Origin: Guptibacillus hwajinpoensis
Lineage (GTDB): Bacteria > Bacillota > Bacilli > Bacillales > Guptibacillaceae
NCBI RefSeq assembly: GCF_020171785.1
Contig: NZ_JAIVAE010000014.1
Coordinates: 1-64,000, forward strand
DNA: 64,000 nt
Reading direction: 5' to 3'
Position numbers and translations under genes: made by a program. The notes beneath the pieces were generated by a model that did no database searches, was not told the origin of the DNA, and worked only from the letters and a program-made list of their open reading frames with translations. Positions 53,735-60,117 of this stretch are shown piece after piece. Every line of letters starts with the position of its first letter. The first letter of the stretch is position 1.

Positions 53735-53771
53735 AAAAAAACCAGTCCTTTTTCTTGAAGGACTGGTTTTA
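53735..53771 (-). terminator. Terminator after the SCO gene
   Basis: Stem AAAACCAGTCCTT/AAGGACTGGTTTT followed by T on the minus strand. Confidence 0.9.
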
Positions 53772-53773
53772 AC

Positions 53774-54349
53774 TTATTGTAAAGCTTTAACGTCATCGAC
53801 AATTTCTTCATAAGGGACATTCGAAACGCCAGAATACTTTTTCACGACCACGCCATCTTTATTCACAAGATAAAAAGCAGTGCCATGAATAAATTGATCT
53901 GAATTTGGATCTGCATCTACAGCTGTTTTAAAACTACTCTCTGCGAAACGTTTAATTTCCTCATTATCGTAACCAGTTAAGAAGTGCCAGTTTGATAAAT
54001 CGGCATCAAATTTCTCCGAGAACTTCATTAATTCTTCAGGTGTATCTCGCTTTGGATCAACAGAAAAAGATACAAGATCTACATCCACATCCGCTCCTGC
54101 AAGCTTATCCTGGAGTTGGGACATATTTGCTGTCATAGGCGGACAAACTGTCTCACAATTTGTGAAAATCAAATCAGCAATCCACACTTTTCCATCCAAA
54201 TCACTTAAACCAAACTCGCTATTCGTCTGATCCGTATATGTAAAGTCCTGCACTTCCCAGTCAAGGTCGTCGGGAACATCCTTCCCACAAGCAGCAAGTA
54301 TGACCAGTAGTGTCATTAATCCCGTAACGAATAAGAAGCGTTTCTTCAT
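53774..54349 (-). CDS. SCO1/SenC copper protein
   Basis: A 191-residue lipoprotein (lipobox LVILAACGK) with a thioredoxin-like fold. The copper site is CETVCPPM (C-x3-C) plus the distal His in QFIHGTAF. SCO proteins help assemble the CuA centre of cytochrome c oxidase at the outer membrane face. ctaG, another oxidase assembly factor, lies 3 kb away. The start at 54349 has GGAGG; the ATG at 54364 is less likely. Confidence 0.93.
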   Translation of the reverse strand: MKKRFLFVTGLMTLLVILAACGKDVPDDLDWEVQDFTYTDQTNSEFGLSDLDGKVWIADLIFTNCETVCPPMTANMSQLQDKLAGADVDVDLVSFSVDPKRDTPEELMKFSEKFDADLSNWHFLTGYDNEEIKRFAESSFKTAVDADPNSDQFIHGTAFYLVNKDGVVVKKYSGVSNVPYEEIVDDVKALQ

Positions 54350-54509
54350 TAGATTAACCTCCATAGAAATTGGAATAATATTCTCTCTCTACCTTATCTC
54401 AAAATAAGGAAAGTTGCCATATCATGATTAAGATAGATGCGATCATTTCATGAACTTAAGCATGAATCCATCACGATTCATGCTTATCATTAGATAAAAC
54501 AAATTTCAT

Positions 54510-55283
54510 CTATTTTTCTTGTTGCATACGCCTCACGATCCCTGTTACAACTTTTCTAGGAATGAAGCGGATTGATTTAGCTAGAATTTTATTCTGTGTA
54601 CCTGGAATAATGATACTCTTTCCGTTTCTTACTCCTTCATATCCTGCTTTTGCGACAGACATGGAATCCATTGTACCTCCATCAAAAAGTTTTGACTTCT
54701 CAAGGTTAGCACGGTTACTAAAATCGGTTCTTGTCGGCCCAGGGCACAAAGTTGATACGGTTACCCCCGTCCCCCTCAACTCATTTTCGATCGCTTCAGA
54801 AAAAGAAAGTACATAAGCTTTTGATGCATAATAGACTGCCATTAAAGGACCAGGCTGAAATGCAGCTGTAGAAGCTACATTTAGTATGCTACCTTTACCG
54901 CGTTCCGTCATCTCTTCCAAAACTAACTTCGTTAAATGGGTTAGAGAGTTAATATTTAAATACAGCATGTCCAATTCCTTCTGCAAATCGGTTTCTACGA
55001 ACTTACCGAATAGACCAACACCTGCGTTGTTCACTAAATAATCTACTTTCTTTCCAAGACCTTTTACTTGTTCAAATAATTCACCAGCAGACCCAGGCTT
55101 TGCTAGATCACTAACGATTAGATCGACTTGCACACCATATTTTGATAATTCTTGTGCTCGTAACTCTAGCTTCTCTTTACTTCTCGCCACTAAAATTAAG
55201 TGTATGCCATCTTTTGCGAATAACGTGGCAATATCTGCCCCTAGACCTCCAGATGCCCCTGTAATTAATGCTGTTTCGGACAT
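54510..55283 (-). CDS. Short-chain dehydrogenase/reductase
   Basis: A 257-residue classical SDR with a Rossmann N-terminus (TGASGGLG), NNAGVG, and the catalytic Ser in NVASTAAF with Y-x3-K in YYASKAYV. The substrate is unknown. The start at 55283 has GGGGTGG. Its promoter region carries a 15-bp sequence identical to one ahead of the neighbouring arsR-type gene, suggesting control by that repressor. Confidence 0.92.
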   Translation of the reverse strand: MSETALITGASGGLGADIATLFAKDGIHLILVARSKEKLELRAQELSKYGVQVDLIVSDLAKPGSAGELFEQVKGLGKKVDYLVNNAGVGLFGKFVETDLQKELDMLYLNINSLTHLTKLVLEEMTERGKGSILNVASTAAFQPGPLMAVYYASKAYVLSFSEAIENELRGTGVTVSTLCPGPTRTDFSNRANLEKSKLFDGGTMDSMSVAKAGYEGVRNGKSIIIPGTQNKILAKSIRFIPRKVVTGIVRRMQQEK

Positions 55284-55310
55284 ATCAAATCCACCCCTCA
55301 TTTATTTCTT

Positions 55311-55325
55311 AAAGTTTAAACATTT
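55311..55325. promoter_or_regulatory. Shared operator copy 1 (SDR promoter)
   Basis: AAAGTTTAAACATTT, identical over 15 bp to the copy at 55699-55713. It contains the palindrome GTTTAAAC. It lies about 28 bp upstream of the SDR start codon. Confidence 0.6.
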
Positions 55326-55357
55326 GAACATATTAATTAATAAAGAAAGTAGAAGAC

Positions 55358-55678
55358 TTAAAAGCAAGTCTCTTCTACTTTATCTAGTAGCATTTTCAAT
55401 ATAGCTACACCATCTTCAAGTTGAAGAGAATAGAAACGTGTTGTTCCTTTCTGTTCGACTGAAACAAGGCCAACTTCACGCAAAATTTTAAGATGATGTG
55501 AAATCGCTGGACGAGACAGGGTTGATTGCTCGGTAATCTCATTCACGCTTAGACAATCGTGTTCACTAAGTAACAGGATAATATCTTGCCTGTAGGGATC
55601 GCCAAGCGCCTGAAAGATCGGCGTACTTTTACGAAAAAGCTGACGCGCTTCATGATGGTCATTTTCTTTATTCATCAC
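55358..55678 (-). CDS. ArsR-family transcriptional repressor
   Basis: A 106-residue winged-helix repressor. The recognition region is LSRPAISHHLKILREVGLV and the wing is EQKGTTRFYSL. It lacks the CxC or alpha-5 His/Asp metal sites of metal sensors, so the signal may be non-metal. The operator candidates lie ahead of this gene and ahead of the SDR gene downstream of it, consistent with autoregulation and control of the SDR. Confidence 0.88.
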   Translation of the reverse strand: MMNKENDHHEARQLFRKSTPIFQALGDPYRQDIILLLSEHDCLSVNEITEQSTLSRPAISHHLKILREVGLVSVEQKGTTRFYSLQLEDGVAILKMLLDKVEETCF

Positions 55679-55698
55679 AGTAAGCCCCTATCTGTTTA

Positions 55699-55713
55699 AA
55701 AGTTTAAACATTT
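55699..55713. promoter_or_regulatory. Shared operator copy 2 (arsR promoter)
   Basis: AAAGTTTAAACATTT inside GTTTAAAAGTTTAAACATTT, about 20 bp upstream of the arsR start codon. Confidence 0.6.
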
Positions 55714-55769
55714 AACCTGATTTAAGCATATCCGATTGTCATAAACCTGTCAATGGACTTTACGCTAAG

Positions 55770-56216
55770 CTAATAGCCTAACTGTTTCAGCACAATTTGA
55801 TGATTTGGATTTATGTTATCTGGCAAATCATTGATTTGAAAATATCTCACTTCAGATACTTCCTTCTCGTCTAATCTAAAATCATCACTTGCACACTGCC
55901 CAGAATAGACAGCAATCACACTAAAAACTTCATCCCCATTTGGGTATTGGTAATAAAGATTCTCTCCAGAAAAAATCGATTCAAAAGTTAAGTTTTGGAT
56001 GGTTATTCCCAATTCTTCATAAGTTTCACGAGCTACCGTTTCTTCGAATGACTCTCCTGGCTCCATAAATCCGCCTGTTAATCCCCATCTTTTATTATCG
56101 GTCCTTTTTTGCATAAGAAGATTTGATTTTGATTGATCAAATAGCAGAATTGCTACACCTGGTAATATAAGTGGTCGACTCCCGACAAGCGCTCTAAGTT
56201 CCTGAATGTAATCCAT
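55770..56216 (-). CDS. Nudix hydrolase
   Basis: A 148-residue Nudix protein. The full box G-x5-E-x7-REUxEExGU is present as GFMEPGESFEETVARETYEELGI (positions about 58-80). It hydrolyses a nucleoside diphosphate linked to another group; the substrate is unknown. The start at 56216 follows AGGAGG; the longer frame to 56252 places that site inside the gene. Confidence 0.92.
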   Translation of the reverse strand: MDYIQELRALVGSRPLILPGVAILLFDQSKSNLLMQKRTDNKRWGLTGGFMEPGESFEETVARETYEELGITIQNLTFESIFSGENLYYQYPNGDEVFSVIAVYSGQCASDDFRLDEKEVSEVRYFQINDLPDNINPNHQIVLKQLGY

Positions 56217-56255
56217 AGCTCCTCCTAGAGAATAAATAGTGTTCCGGTTCATGAA

Positions 56256-56286
56256 AAAAAGCCTCTCGATCTATCGAAAAGGCTTG
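56256..56286 (-). terminator. Terminator after the small membrane protein operon
   Basis: Minus strand stem AAGCCTTTTCGAT with ATCGAGAGGCTT followed by TTTTT. Confidence 0.85.
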
Positions 56287-56382
56287 CTACCCATTACTAA
56301 ACGCCCAAACCCAGTAGACTACTCCCCAGACTGCGCTTAACGCCAATAAAATAATCAGGAGACGAATATTTTTAGTTCTCAT
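56287..56382 (-). CDS. 31-residue single-span membrane protein
   Basis: MRTKNIRLLIILLALSAVWG begins a 31-residue protein with one hydrophobic segment ending in VYWVWAFSNG. It is the third gene of a tiny operon. Its ATG overlaps the end of the preceding ORF by 11 nt and has GAGGAG 10 nt upstream. The size and aromatic-rich membrane segment recall accessory peptides of respiratory oxidases, but no family is recognised. Confidence 0.6.
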   Translation of the reverse strand: MRTKNIRLLIILLALSAVWGVVYWVWAFSNG

Positions 56383-56512
56383 TATTCTCAATCTCCTCTT
56401 GCTCAACGGATTTTTCTTTCCGCTTTAACATGTATAAGAAAAATCCAAACATACCAAACACAACAAAGAAAAGTCCCGTTGACATATAAACTAAAATTGA
56501 CCCTATATCCAT
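56372..56512 (-). CDS. 46-residue single-span membrane protein
   Basis: MDIGSILVYMSTGLFFVVFG starts a 46-residue protein with one long hydrophobic segment (about residues 5-29), then a basic boundary LKRKEK and an acidic tail (EQEEIENNEN). It has a GGTGGAG ribosome site. It is the middle gene of three small membrane proteins. The function is unknown. Confidence 0.65.
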   Translation of the reverse strand: MDIGSILVYMSTGLFFVVFGMFGFFLYMLKRKEKSVEQEEIENNEN

Positions 56513-56535
56513 ATTAGCTCCACCTTTCTCAGGTA

Positions 56536-56658
56536 CTATCCGCTGTATGATAAGTAAATAGACAATACCCCAATGACAATCATCGTTATAAAAGGTAGAA
56601 CAAAGGCTAGGAAAATAACAGCAGATTCCGTTTTGTGCTGTTTTATTTTGGATAACAC
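56536..56658 (-). CDS. 40-residue single-span membrane protein
   Basis: A GTG start at 56658 has AAAGGAG 9 nt upstream. The product has a basic head (LSKIKQHKTES), then one hydrophobic segment and ends in SIYLSYSG. The shape resembles subunit IIa peptides of ba3-type oxidases, which is only a suggestion. A TATACT -10 (56696-56701) overlaps a CGAATATTCG palindrome upstream, so the operon has its own promoter. Confidence 0.6.
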   Translation of the reverse strand: MLSKIKQHKTESAVIFLAFVLPFITMIVIGVLSIYLSYSG

Positions 56659-56763
56659 GAAGCCATTCTCCTTTCACTTTATCATTCACATCAATAGTAT
56701 ATCGAATATTCGCTTACCTTTTCGCTGCTTTCTTGAACGTTTCCGTACTATTCTAACATAAGT

Positions 56764-57090
56764 TCAATCATGACATGCATGATGAATCGCTTGATGAAGC
56801 AATGCCATCACATGTTGGTCGTCAGGAGAATAAAAGATACTTGTTCCGGCTCTTCTGAACTTAACTAATCGTAAGTTCTTTAGAAAGCGAAGCTGATGCG
56901 ACACAGTCGACTGTGAAAGATGAAGGACATCTGCTATTTCACTAACAGCACATTCCCGATCAGCTAGTAAGTTCAAGATCCGTATCCTTGTAGGATCACC
57001 AAGAGCTTTGAAGGTTTGTGAAACAATGAAAAGCGTTTCTTCATCTAAATCCATTTCTTCATTTGTAAGATCCTTATCTTGATTATCCAA
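56764..57090 (-). CDS. Zinc-type ArsR/SmtB repressor (CzrA-like)
   Basis: A 108-residue winged-helix repressor. The HTH is [20 protein letters not shown]. The C-terminal alpha-5 motif D-x-H-x10-H-x2-H is exact (DQH ... HACH), which marks zinc/cobalt sensors of the CzrA/SmtB type. The frame opens at ATG 57111, but that codon overlaps the -10 region. A TTG at 57090 with GGGGGGAG 6 nt upstream is the better start. No metal exporter is adjacent. Confidence 0.88.
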   Translation of the reverse strand: MDNQDKDLTNEEMDLDEETLFIVSQTFKALGDPTRIRILNLLADRECAVSEIADVLHLSQSTVSHQLRFLKNLRLVKFRRAGTSIFYSPDDQHVMALLHQAIHHACHD

Positions 57091-57109
57091 GTGAATCTCC
57101 CCCCGTTTC

Positions 57110-57132
57110 ATTATATGAACAATTATTCATAT
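57110..57132 (-). promoter_or_regulatory. CzrA-type operator overlapping the -10 element
   Basis: ATATGAA-N6-TTCATAT (57113-57132) is a perfect 7-bp inverted repeat of the SmtB/CzrA operator type. Its edge overlaps TATAAT (57110-57115 on the minus strand). Binding of the repressor would block its own promoter. Confidence 0.75.
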
Positions 57133-57372
57133 TTCACTCTGTTGTCATTGTATGAAAGTCATCAGTCTATTGTCAACATCAGGCTGTCACGATTCCTTCA
57201 CAGAAACTCTTGAACCTCCCTTGAGTTCACCTTCAATCCTTTTTACAATAGAAAGAGAAGAAAAAGTAAAGGCTTTCCTATCATAAGATAGGATGCCTGT
57301 TCATGATGTGGTATGATGAAAACGGTCAACATTTACGAAACAGTATTATGATCATAGATGGAGGTGTTCCTT

Positions 57373-58278
57373 ATGTGGGAACAATTAACGAGCACGTTTT
57401 CGTTTAGTGCTCTCTGGAGCCCTGGAATTCTCGTAGCTGCGATTGTTATCGCTGGCTTCTATTTACTTCTTACAGGACCCTGGAAAGATAGCTTTAAAGA
57501 CTCATCACCCTTCCCCCTTTATAAAAAGATCTTCTTCTTAATTGGGGTTGCCTTATTTTACATTGGACTCGGTGGACCATTATCACTAATGGGACATTTA
57601 TTACTCAGTATTCACATGACTGAAATGGCTCTTGTCTATTTAGTGGCGCCACCTCTTATTCTCGTTGGGACACCCGCATGGTTGCTTCGACCATTACTAA
57701 ATGTCAAAGTTATCCGCAAAATCGTTCAATTTTTTACTGTCCCAATTATTTCATTGCTTTTGTTTAATGGATTGTTTTCTTTTTATCACATACCAGAAAT
57801 ATTCGACTACTTAATGGTCCATTACACAGCTCAAAATTTCTATAAAGCAGCTCTGATTGTGACAGCTTTCGCGATGTGGTGGCCACTCGTCTGTCCAGTA
57901 CCTGAATATGACACGTTATCAGGTGTAAAGAAGCTCGGCTATATTTTCGCAGATGGCGTTCTACTAACACCAGCATGTGCATTAATCATTTTCGCAACTA
58001 CTCCACTTTACGCAACCTATACAGACCCGACCGTATGGGCCAATGCAATGGGATACTGTGTCCCTAGTGGCACAACCGTATCACCTGAACTATTTGACCA
58101 ATTCAAGCCGCTAGGAATTATGGAAGACCAACAGCTAGGCGGAATCATCATGAAAATCATCCAAGAATTATCATACGGCAGCGCCCTTGGCTACATCTTC
58201 TTCCAATGGGCAAGAAAAGAACGCGAAAAAGACGCCGAAGAACTACAATCAGCAGAATTCAGAATGAGTGAGATTTAA
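57373..58278 (+). CDS. ctaG: Cytochrome c oxidase assembly factor CtaG
   Basis: A 301-residue membrane protein with about seven segments of the caa3-type CtaG family. Motifs are HLLLSIHMTEMALVYLVAPP and AMWWPLVCP, with conserved His near residues 80-90. It is needed for assembly of active cytochrome caa3 oxidase in Bacillus. Here it stands apart from the cta structural genes. The start at 57373 has GGAGGTG; the in-frame ATG at 57358 is weaker. Confidence 0.92.
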   Translation: MWEQLTSTFSFSALWSPGILVAAIVIAGFYLLLTGPWKDSFKDSSPFPLYKKIFFLIGVALFYIGLGGPLSLMGHLLLSIHMTEMALVYLVAPPLILVGTPAWLLRPLLNVKVIRKIVQFFTVPIISLLLFNGLFSFYHIPEIFDYLMVHYTAQNFYKAALIVTAFAMWWPLVCPVPEYDTLSGVKKLGYIFADGVLLTPACALIIFATTPLYATYTDPTVWANAMGYCVPSGTTVSPELFDQFKPLGIMEDQQLGGIIMKIIQELSYGSALGYIFFQWARKEREKDAEELQSAEFRMSEI

Positions 58279-58280
58279 TA

Positions 58281-58399
58281 GAAAAGCGGAGTGGGCCCGT
58301 TTAAATCCGCAGGATGTTGGAGCCCTTTCGAATGAGACGCTTTTTGTCTCAATCGAAAGAGCGAAACAGCCGGAGGATTTGGCCCACGCAGCTAGACAC
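58281..58399 (+). repeat. Structured intergenic repeat, unit 1 (119 bp)
   Basis: It begins with GAAAAGCGGA and ends with GCAGCTAGACAC. Internal stems are GTGGGCC/GGCCCAC, AAATCC/GGATTT and CTTTCGA-GAGAC/GTCTC-TCGAAAG. The second stem sits at the same place as in units 2 and 3 but with different bases, so pairing is preserved while sequence changes. Confidence 0.85.
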
Positions 58400-58517
58400 G
58401 AAAAGCGGAGACGAGCGTTTAGAAACGGAGATATTGGAGTTCTTGAACTAGAACACGCCTTTGGTGTTCTGGTGAAAGAGCGAAATATCGCAGTTTCTGC
58501 GAGTCGCAGCTAGACAT
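58400..58517 (+). repeat. Structured intergenic repeat, unit 2 (118 bp)
   Basis: It has the same ends as unit 1 (GAAAAGCGGA ... GCAGCTAGACAT). Stems are AGAAAC/GTTTCT, GATATT/AATATC and AGAACAC/GTGTTCT. Its outer stem is imperfect. Confidence 0.85.
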
Positions 58518-58636
58518 GAAAAGCGGAAGTGGGCGTTTAGGGTCGACAAACGCTGGAGGCCAATCAAAAGAACACGGTTTTTGTGTTCATTTGATTGGGT
58601 GAAGCGATCGAGACCCTGCCCACTGCAGCTAGACAC
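58518..58636 (+). repeat. Structured intergenic repeat, unit 3 (119 bp)
   Basis: Same ends. Stems are AGTGGGC/GCCCACT, AGGGTC/GACCCT and a long CCAATCAAA-GAACAC/GTGTTC-TTTGATTGG hairpin. It includes the CGCTGGAG core often seen in intergenic repeats of Bacillaceae. Confidence 0.85.
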
Positions 58637-58672
58637 GAAAAGCGGAGACGAGCGTTTAGAAACGGAGATATT
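58637..58672 (+). repeat. Structured repeat, truncated unit 4
   Basis: Its 36 bp are identical to the first 36 bp of unit 2 (GAAAAGCGGAGACGAGCGTT onward, through GATATT), then the similarity stops. Confidence 0.8.
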
Positions 58673-58696
58673 ATCTTAAACTAAAACTCATCGCTC

Positions 58697-58732
58697 AAAA
58701 GCCATGAAGCAAGTTTGCTTCATGGCTTTTTT
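58697..58732. terminator. Terminator between repeat array and membrane protein
   Basis: A strong stem AAAAGCCATGAAGCAA/TTGCTTCATGGCTTTT, T-flanked on both strands. Confidence 0.9.
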
Positions 58733-58739
58733 GGTTCTT

Positions 58740-59204
58740 TTACACGTAGCGAATTAATAAAGTGCGTACCAAACTTCCAACACCCACTCCCAAAACGATA
58801 CCAAAAATAGCGACAAATGTGGGTGGAAAAGGAATACCGCCTAAATTTGAAAATATGACTCCCACAGTAGAAAAATAAGCACCGGAAACAAAGGGGAGTG
58901 AAAGGTATTTCCTTGCTTGTTGACCGGACCTTTCTAAAGCACATAAATAGCTTTCATAAATGGCAAATAGATAAACACATGGATAAAACATCGCCCACTC
59001 ATAATTAGTCACTTCAATTGCTTGAGTGGTTTTACCTTGAAAACTATAAAGAATATTCATGTTTAAATTTGCATTTACATTGATGACAAACTCTAAAACA
59101 ATAAAAAAAGCACCTTTTAAATACATTTTATTTAAAATTTGTCCAAATCCGGGAAAGGCAATACTCCAAAGAAGAACTTCAAGTGGGTACACGTTTCTCT
59201 TCAT
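58740..59204 (-). CDS. Membrane protein of unknown function
   Basis: A 154-residue protein with three to four hydrophobic segments. The N-terminal AFPGFGQILNKMYLKG resembles the GFGQ-x-Y-x(n)-G turn of TM2-like and DUF5683-type membrane proteins. The C-terminal half is Gly/Val-rich. No family is firmly recognised. It is divergent from the YteA-like gene and ends at a strong terminator. Confidence 0.7.
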   Translation of the reverse strand: MKRNVYPLEVLLWSIAFPGFGQILNKMYLKGAFFIVLEFVINVNANLNMNILYSFQGKTTQAIEVTNYEWAMFYPCVYLFAIYESYLCALERSGQQARKYLSLPFVSGAYFSTVGVIFSNLGGIPFPPTFVAIFGIVLGVGVGSLVRTLLIRYV

Positions 59205-59349
59205 CTCATCACCAGCTTCTCGTCAACTACCTCGTTACTTTTTCCAAATTAATGGTATTTCATCCATGCCTCATGGAATTATTTTCAGAAGTAACTCAAG
59301 GTATTTTAGTTCATACTACGTACATAAACAAACGAAAGGAGATTTTTCA

Positions 59350-60084
59350 ATGCTAACGACAGGTCAACTCCGCTCATTTAAAAATACAATTCAAAAACGT
59401 ATTAGAGCACTCAATGAAGAATTGGTTGATAATGATGAGTTTGGAATTTCTCAATCCTTTGTCCAACATTCTACGGGGGAACTTTCAAATTATGATAATC
59501 ACCCTGGCGATACAGCTACAGAACTTTATGAGCGAGAAAAAGATCTTTCATTGAATGAACATGCGAAACAAGAATTAGCTGAACTTAACAATGCACTTGA
59601 ACGTATAAGTAACGGCAAATATGGTAGATGTGAGATATGCGGAAATGAGATCTCCATCGAAAGGCTTTCCATTCTCCCCACTGCCAAAACCTGCGTCGAA
59701 CATAGCCCGTCACAAAAAACGTCAAACCAAAGACCTGCAGAAGAAGATGTACTTGGTCAATCATTCAGTGAGCATATAAATGATGATGAAGAATCGAATT
59801 TTTTTGACGCTGAAGACTCCTGGCAACGAACCGCAAGATACGGAACATCTGAAACCCCTTCTGATTTTAATGATCAGCAAATGAGCTATGATCGCATGTA
59901 TATCGATTCGAATGAACTAAATGGGTATGTTGAAGAAATCGAAACTTTTTTATCGGCTGATATTGACGGTAAACCCACTGGTGTCGTTCCTAATGAACGG
60001 CACGAACGATATGAGGATCAATTGGATGACTATGAAGAACAGGCTTCAGAAGGAATGATTGAAGATACTGATTTGAACAAGTGA
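59350..60084 (+). CDS. DksA/TraR-type protein, YteA family
   Basis: A 244-residue protein. An N-terminal coiled coil (LRSFKNTIQKRIRALNEEL) and NYDNHPGDTATELYEREKD are followed by a zinc-finger region GRCEICGNEISIERL with distal CVEH. The C-terminal 120 residues are acidic. This is the YteA layout, linked to sporulation in Bacillus, although the biochemical role is unclear. The start at 59350 has AAAGGAG; an upstream in-frame extension overlaps the divergent gene. Confidence 0.85.
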   Translation: MLTTGQLRSFKNTIQKRIRALNEELVDNDEFGISQSFVQHSTGELSNYDNHPGDTATELYEREKDLSLNEHAKQELAELNNALERISNGKYGRCEICGNEISIERLSILPTAKTCVEHSPSQKTSNQRPAEEDVLGQSFSEHINDDEESNFFDAEDSWQRTARYGTSETPSDFNDQQMSYDRMYIDSNELNGYVEEIETFLSADIDGKPTGVVPNERHERYEDQLDDYEEQASEGMIEDTDLNK

Positions 60085-60117
60085 AAGAAGCAACCCATTA
60101 ATTTGGGCTGCTTCTTT
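60084..60117. terminator. Bidirectional terminator
   Basis: Stem AAAGAAGCA/TGCTTCTTT with inner CCC/GGG between the convergent yteA-type and argS genes. Confidence 0.8.

Noticed and set aside
54454-54487. Inverted repeat AAGCATGAAT/GATTCATGCTT after the SDR gene as a terminator
   Set aside because: The stem is good but no T run follows on the minus strand, so I did not list it as a terminator; it may still act weakly.
56372-56689. A 105-codon minus-strand ORF covering the small membrane genes
   Set aside because: Its N-terminal 59 residues are out of frame with the better small ORF at 56536-56658. Only the part from 56512, with its own ribosome site, looks real.
58268-58513. An 81-codon plus-strand ORF after ctaG
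   Set aside because: It is a chance translation through repeat units 1 and 2; it has no ribosome site and its sequence simply follows the repeats.
59059-59349. N-terminal extension of the YteA-like gene
   Set aside because: It overlaps the divergent membrane protein gene. A clear AAAGGAG lies just before the ATG at 59350.
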